Origin: Lachnospiraceae bacterium
GTDB lineage: Bacteria; Bacillota; Clostridia; Lachnospirales; Lachnospiraceae
Direction: 5' to 3'
DNA: 64,000 nt
Assembly: GCA_015057865.1 (NCBI GenBank)
Contig: SVDH01000004.1
Location: 43,746-107,745 of the forward strand
The stretch's first letter is position 1. Every line of letters begins with the position of its first letter. The notes under the pieces are model-generated. The model ran no database searches, had not been told where the DNA came from, and worked only from the letters and a program-made list of their open reading frames with translations. The position numbers were made by a program, and so were the translations under genes. Shown piece after piece: positions 59,289 through 64,000 of the stretch.

Positions 59289-61328
59289 TTATTTTTGGGT
59301 AAATTTGACAGGCTGCTCATCGACAGTCGTCTGAATATTTCCAGAATCATCTTTATAGTACCATGTGATCACAAGCGTACCGTCTCCGGAACCCTCGATC
59401 CCGTTTACAAAAAACGGATATGGGAATGTCGTAACAGTGTATTCCTTGATCGGATCATCTTTTCCGGATTGATAGAGCGCGATCTCAGCTTTTTCAACAC
59501 TCATATTGTCGGGTGCTTCTACTTTGCCCTGATAGGAATACTTCTTTGACTCCGGACCTTTGCTTACGACGATCGTGACAGAGCTTCCTCTTGTCACATA
59601 TTCCCCTGCAGCCACGCTTTGGCTGATGATGTTGCCTTCAGAAACAGAATCGCTGTATTCTTCACTTTCATTGTATTTCAGTCCGGCTGATGACAATGCG
59701 GACTTCGCGTCTGCCAGAGAGCTTCCTTTCACATTCGGAACCTGAACACGTTCACCGCCCTGGCTGATCTGAATGGTTACCGTATCTCCTTTTCCTGCCT
59801 TTGTATTTGCCTTCGGATCCTGTGCAAAGACCTCTCCGGAACCGACTGTGTCACTGTAGGAATACTCTTTATTGACTTTAAAACCGCGGCTTTCAAGATG
59901 TGAAACGGCGGATTCTTCATCAATGCCCTTCACATCAGGAACAGTAACCTGTTCTTTTGCCTCGCCGGTACTTACGATAACGGAGACCGTATCACCTTTT
60001 TTCAGCTTGGTACCCGCTTTCGGATCCTGTTCGATGATCTCGCCTTCATCATATTCATCAGATGACTTTGTACCGTTTTCTTTCAGCACAAGGCCGGCAT
60101 CAGAAAGCTTCTTTTCTGCATCAGAAAAGCTCATGCCGCTCAGATCCTCAAGTGTGATCGTTTCTTCTTTCTCTTCCGGTTCTTCAGAGATCACAGAGAT
60201 CACAGGAGTCTCCTGCTTTGGCTCAGATCCGAAATGGAACCAGCCAAATACATTTCCTAAAAGAAGAATGACGATGACAACAATAACGATCGCTGCAATG
60301 ATTCCGAGGATCGTAACGGTCTTTTCTGTCCGGTCACCCTTGTTATTGCGGCCGTTTTTCTTCCGTTTTTCAACGACATCCTTGCTGGTATCAGTATAAT
60401 ATACCGGTTCGGAACTGTCCTCCGATCGATCCTGGATCTGCTTCAGTTCATCTTCACTGATAATACGGGTTTCATTGCCAACCGGTGCATACGTAACAAA
60501 ATCCTCATTCGGATTGATCAGCGCTTTACGCAGGTCCAAAAGAAGGTTTTCCATCGATTCATATCTTCTGTCAGGACTCTTCTGTGTACATTTCATGATG
60601 ATCTTTTCAAGACTGATCGGAAGATCATCTACATATTCACTGGGTGGAACCATTTCATCCTGAAGATGCTGGATCGCGATCTGTACAGTGCTGTCCCCAT
60701 CGTAAGGCACGCGCCCTGTTACCATTTCATACATTACGATACCAAGCGAATAGATATCACTGCGATTGCTGACGTATCCGTTTCTGGCCTGTTCAGGCGA
60801 TGCGTAATGGACAGAACCCATCACATCCGAATGAATCGTATTAGATGTCGCAGCACGCGCAATACCGAAATCCGTCACTTTTACTTTTCCGTCAGTAGAA
60901 ATGATGATATTCTGCGGCTTGACATCCCGGTGAATAATGTTTTTTTCATGCGCAGCCTGCAGTCCTCTGCCAACCTGAATGGTAATACTGAGGGCTTCTT
61001 TATAGCTCAAATGTCCTTTTTTCTTGATATAGTCTTTGAGCGTAATGCCTTCAACATATTCCATAACGATATAATAGAAGCCATTTTCGCTGCCTACATC
61101 ATACACATTTACAATATTCGGATGTTCCAGACCGGCAGCAGACTGTGCTTCTGTACGGAATTTGTTCACGAAGGTCATATCTTCGCTGAACTCATCCTTC
61201 AGAACCTTGACTGCAACGGTACGGCTCAGCTTAATGTCCTGTGCTTTATAGACATTCGCCATGCCACCTATGCCGATTTTTTCTATGATCTCATAACGTT
61301 CTGCTACTAACGTTCCATTTTCTAACAT
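59289..61328 (-). CDS. Serine/threonine protein kinase PrkC/PknB with three PASTA domains
   Basis: Kinase domain (IGIGGMANVYKAQD, HRDVKPQNIIIS), TM segment, three PASTA repeats (VTVPDVKG..., VQVPNVKG...). Confidence 0.97.
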   Translation of the reverse strand: MLENGTLVAERYEIIEKIGIGGMANVYKAQDIKLSRTVAVKVLKDEFSEDMTFVNKFRTEAQSAAGLEHPNIVNVYDVGSENGFYYIVMEYVEGITLKDYIKKKGHLSYKEALSITIQVGRGLQAAHEKNIIHRDVKPQNIIISTDGKVKVTDFGIARAATSNTIHSDVMGSVHYASPEQARNGYVSNRSDIYSLGIVMYEMVTGRVPYDGDSTVQIAIQHLQDEMVPPSEYVDDLPISLEKIIMKCTQKSPDRRYESMENLLLDLRKALINPNEDFVTYAPVGNETRIISEDELKQIQDRSEDSSEPVYYTDTSKDVVEKRKKNGRNNKGDRTEKTVTILGIIAAIVIVVIVILLLGNVFGWFHFGSEPKQETPVISVISEEPEEKEETITLEDLSGMSFSDAEKKLSDAGLVLKENGTKSSDEYDEGEIIEQDPKAGTKLKKGDTVSVIVSTGEAKEQVTVPDVKGIDEESAVSHLESRGFKVNKEYSYSDTVGSGEVFAQDPKANTKAGKGDTVTIQISQGGERVQVPNVKGSSLADAKSALSSAGLKYNESEEYSDSVSEGNIISQSVAAGEYVTRGSSVTIVVSKGPESKKYSYQGKVEAPDNMSVEKAEIALYQSGKDDPIKEYTVTTFPYPFFVNGIEGSGDGTLVITWYYKDDSGNIQTTVDEQPVKFTQK

Positions 61329-62074
61329 GATTCAGATACCTCGCTGTTTGGATCATTCTCAATGAGGACTACTGTAATATTATCTCTTCCGCCTGCAGCA
61401 TTTGCCTGGCTGACAAGCTGCTTAACCTTCCGGCTGACGGACAGACTGTCATCTTTTAAGAGGTGTTCTATTTCTGCGTCTTCTACCATATTGGTCAATC
61501 CGTCCGAGCATAAAAGGACTGAACGGATCGATTCCCGGTCAATACGGAAAAAATCAACGCTGACGGTTTCCGTGACGCCAACTGCCCTTGTGATAATATT
61601 CTTATCCGGATGATGCTTTGCCGTTTCGGGATCCATCTCACCCAAGCGAACCATTTCCTGAACCAGGGAATGATCCTGGGAAATCTGATGTAATGTCTGG
61701 TCCAAAACATATAATCTGCTGTCACCGACATTCGCAACCAGCAATTCATCATCGAGCAATGTGGCTGCTACGACTGTAGTGCCCATGCCTTTCATTTCAG
61801 AATGTGAACGGGCGTATTTTAATATACGCGTACTGGCTTCGTTGATCGCTTCATCAAGAATCTTTTCCGGGTCATTTCCCAATGCTGACTGAATGGACCG
61901 GACGATCCACTCTATTGCACTCCTGGATGCAAATTCCCCGGCCTTATGTCCTCCCATACCATCTGCGACCATAAAAAGGTTCGGAAGAGGACCTACTGCT
62001 TCTTCCGATGTATAGAAGTAATCCTGATTCATTTCGCGTTGTACGCCGATATCTGTCAAAGACGATATCTTCAT
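61322..62074 (-). CDS. PP2C-type serine/threonine phosphatase (Stp/PrpC)
   Basis: DIGVQREMNQDYFYTSE, FMVADGMGGHKAGEFAS, AGGRDNITVVLIEND; overlaps kinase gene. Confidence 0.97.
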   Translation of the reverse strand: MKISSLTDIGVQREMNQDYFYTSEEAVGPLPNLFMVADGMGGHKAGEFASRSAIEWIVRSIQSALGNDPEKILDEAINEASTRILKYARSHSEMKGMGTTVVAATLLDDELLVANVGDSRLYVLDQTLHQISQDHSLVQEMVRLGEMDPETAKHHPDKNIITRAVGVTETVSVDFFRIDRESIRSVLLCSDGLTNMVEDAEIEHLLKDDSLSVSRKVKQLVSQANAAGGRDNITVVLIENDPNSEVSESC

Positions 62075-63120
62075 GTTGACAAGCTCCTATCTTCTGCGAA
62101 TCTTCTACGCAACTGTCCACAGGCCCCATCGATATCCCGGCCCATTTCTCTTCTAATAGTAACATTAATCCCGTAATTTTCAAGAATATTTTTAAATGCC
62201 ATAACCTGCTTGCGGGATGGTGATTGACACGAATTTTCCCTTACCGGATTGACGGGAATCAAGTTAATATGACACTTTTTCATGCCCGGCAAAGACGCCA
62301 ATCGTTCTGCAGAAACGGCATCATCATTGATACCGTGAATGAGGCTGTATTCGATCGTCACACGCCTGCCGGTTTTTCGGAAATATGTATCACATGCATT
62401 CAGAACATCTGTCAGATGATACTTTCTTGCGATCGGCATGATACTTTCCCGAAGTTCCTGCGTGGGTGCATGAAGGGATAATGCCAATGTGATCGCAAGG
62501 TTTTCTTCGGCCAGCCGCCCGATCTGCGGGACAAGTCCACAGGTGGAAACCGTAATGTTCCGCTGGCTGATGTTTTTTCCGGAAGGATCCGTGATCAGAC
62601 GGATAAAACGGATCAGATTATCATAATTATCCAACGGTTCGCCGGTTCCCATGACAACAACATTTGATACCCGCTCACCGATATCTTCACTGATCCTGTA
62701 GATCTGATCGAGCATTTCCGAAGCCAACAGATCCCGCTTCTTGCCGCCGATCGTGGAGGCACAAAACGAGCATCCCATATTACATCCCACTTGCGAGGAA
62801 ATACAGACAGAATTGCCGTGATGGTAACGCATCAGAACACTTTCGATACAATTTCCGTCTGATAAGGCAAACAGATATTTTCGGGTCCCGTCCAAAGCGG
62901 ATTCCTGCATCGTCACTTTTTTCAGGGAAACGAATTCCGTCTCCTGTTCCAAACGCTGTCTTAGTGCTTTTGAAAGGTTGGTCATATCTGAGACGGACGA
63001 AACACCTTTTTCGTGAAGCCAGGAAAAGATCTGTGATGCACGAAATGGTTTTTCGCCAAATGAATCCATCAGTTCAGACAGCTCTTCAATTGTCATTGAC
63101 TTGATATCAGGTAAGCTCAT
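62071..63120 (-). CDS. rlmN: 23S rRNA (adenine2503-C2)-methyltransferase RlmN
   Basis: SQVGCNMGCSFCAST radical SAM motif, VVMGTGEPLDNYDN. Confidence 0.97.
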   Translation of the reverse strand: MSLPDIKSMTIEELSELMDSFGEKPFRASQIFSWLHEKGVSSVSDMTNLSKALRQRLEQETEFVSLKKVTMQESALDGTRKYLFALSDGNCIESVLMRYHHGNSVCISSQVGCNMGCSFCASTIGGKKRDLLASEMLDQIYRISEDIGERVSNVVVMGTGEPLDNYDNLIRFIRLITDPSGKNISQRNITVSTCGLVPQIGRLAEENLAITLALSLHAPTQELRESIMPIARKYHLTDVLNACDTYFRKTGRRVTIEYSLIHGINDDAVSAERLASLPGMKKCHINLIPVNPVRENSCQSPSRKQVMAFKNILENYGINVTIRREMGRDIDGACGQLRRRFAEDRSLST

Positions 63121-64000
63121 TTACGCTCCCATTTTGCGATGAAAAAGCCATCTGTTTCATCGCTTGGAAAATATTGTTTCTGCATGACAGGCTTGAATCC
63201 GGGATGTGTGTCAGAAAACCAGTTTGCATTTCCCTCATTTTCTTCCGGAATCACAGTACATGTGGAATATAACAGGGCCCCTCCCGGTTTTACATACTCC
63301 GACACAACGGTAAGAATCTTTTGCTGCAACGAAACCAGTGCATCGATATCGTCCTGTGTGATCCGATATCGGATCTCTGCTTTTCTTCCGGTGACACCCA
63401 ATCCGGAACAGGGGAGATCCGCGATCACAATATCGGCCTTTTTCTCAAGCCCGGGATCCGGCGTTCTTGCATCCCATACCTCTGCCTGCATATTATGAAG
63501 ATCCATTTTTTGAATATTTTCACGGATCAGAGCAACTTTTCGATCTGACAGATCTCTGGTGATCACGGTACCTGTACCATGAAGCATTTGCGCAATCTGG
63601 ATACTCTTTCCGCCGGGAGCCCCACAGACATCTATGACAAGATCGCCTTCCTTTGCCCCAGCATACTCAGCAACATGCATGGAAGCAGCATCCTGAATAT
63701 AGAATAACCCATCCCGAAAAGCCGGTATGGACATAAGATCCGTCACACCGCTGATCGCAATCGCATAGGCGGGATCCAAAAGGCGTCTGCAAATAAGCCC
63801 TTCTTTTTCAAGAATCTGCTGCAGCTGATCTGCATCTGTTTTGTCGGGATTCGGTCTTACGGTAATGGAACGTTCTGTTTGAAATGCTCTTAACATTCCT
63901 TCGCATCTCGTTTCTCCGTATGCAGCGATCCATTTCTCGACAAGCCACTTGGGCATCGAATACCAGATTGATAAATACTCATTGAGATCATCTGACCGAT
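63117..64000 (-). CDS. rsmB: 16S rRNA (cytosine967-C5)-methyltransferase RsmB, 5' part beyond window
   Basis: Frame stays open to the right edge (..RSDDLNEYLSIWYSMPKWLVEKW..); VIDVCGAPGGKSIQIAQML, ADLPCSGLGVTGRK motifs. Confidence 0.92.
   Translation of the reverse strand, partial: RSDDLNEYLSIWYSMPKWLVEKWIAAYGETRCEGMLRAFQTERSITVRPNPDKTDADQLQQILEKEGLICRRLLDPAYAIAISGVTDLMSIPAFRDGLFYIQDAASMHVAEYAGAKEGDLVIDVCGAPGGKSIQIAQMLHGTGTVITRDLSDRKVALIRENIQKMDLHNMQAEVWDARTPDPGLEKKADIVIADLPCSGLGVTGRKAEIRYRITQDDIDALVSLQQKILTVVSEYVKPGGALLYSTCTVIPEENEGNANWFSDTHPGFKPVMQKQYFPSDETDGFFIAKWERK

Noticed and set aside
59289-63120. Overlapping gene starts and stops in the prkC-stp-rlmN-rsmB cluster as a novel arrangement
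   Set aside because: This translationally coupled cluster is well known across Firmicutes.
1-64000. CRISPR arrays, prophage, defence island, biosynthetic cluster or rRNA operon
   Set aside because: No regularly spaced repeats, phage structural genes, defence proteins, biosynthetic synthases or rRNA sequence found on reading; apart from one IS and the fold-back element the window is housekeeping.

Overview
This 64 kb window is a mostly housekeeping, operon-dense stretch of a Firmicutes chromosome (gene content and order suggest Clostridia/Lachnospiraceae; this is an inference). Most genes are on the minus strand. From left to right it contains: a partial ABC-F ATPase; the yraN-rnhB-rbgA-lepB-rplS-trmD-rimM-khpA-rpsP-ffh-ylxM block; a threonine ammonia-lyase; ftsY-smc-rnc-acpP-plsX-rpmF-ackA; divergent tmcAL and pyc; split-PurH purine genes; a PFL/ACT pair; walJ-like, coaE, polA, an M24 peptidase, a short trigger-factor-like protein, purL and a DUF5685-like gene; rnpB; an intact IS4-superfamily insertion; a nucleoside kinase, trmK, rpoD and dnaG; two divergent tRNA-Leu genes; purB and purC; gpmI-tpiA-pgk; a PHP phosphatase; efp, rpiB, yqeG, nrdR and ychF; and thiN-rpe-rsgA-prkC-stp-rlmN-rsmB (partial). 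I see no CRISPR array, prophage or obvious defence island. The most unusual signals are: (1) a ~440-bp non-coding block between convergent pyc and the AICAR formyltransferase gene, made of two large nested fold-back structures bounded by short inverted repeats; (2) an insertion sequence with a perfect 6-bp target duplication placed exactly at the 5' boundary of the essential rnpB gene, between it and a kinase stop codon; (3) a tRNA-Leu with an AAG (A34) anticodon; (4) a pair of 30-bp-spaced direct repeats straddling the pgk promoter. All product calls come from reading the sequence and translations. No database search was run.
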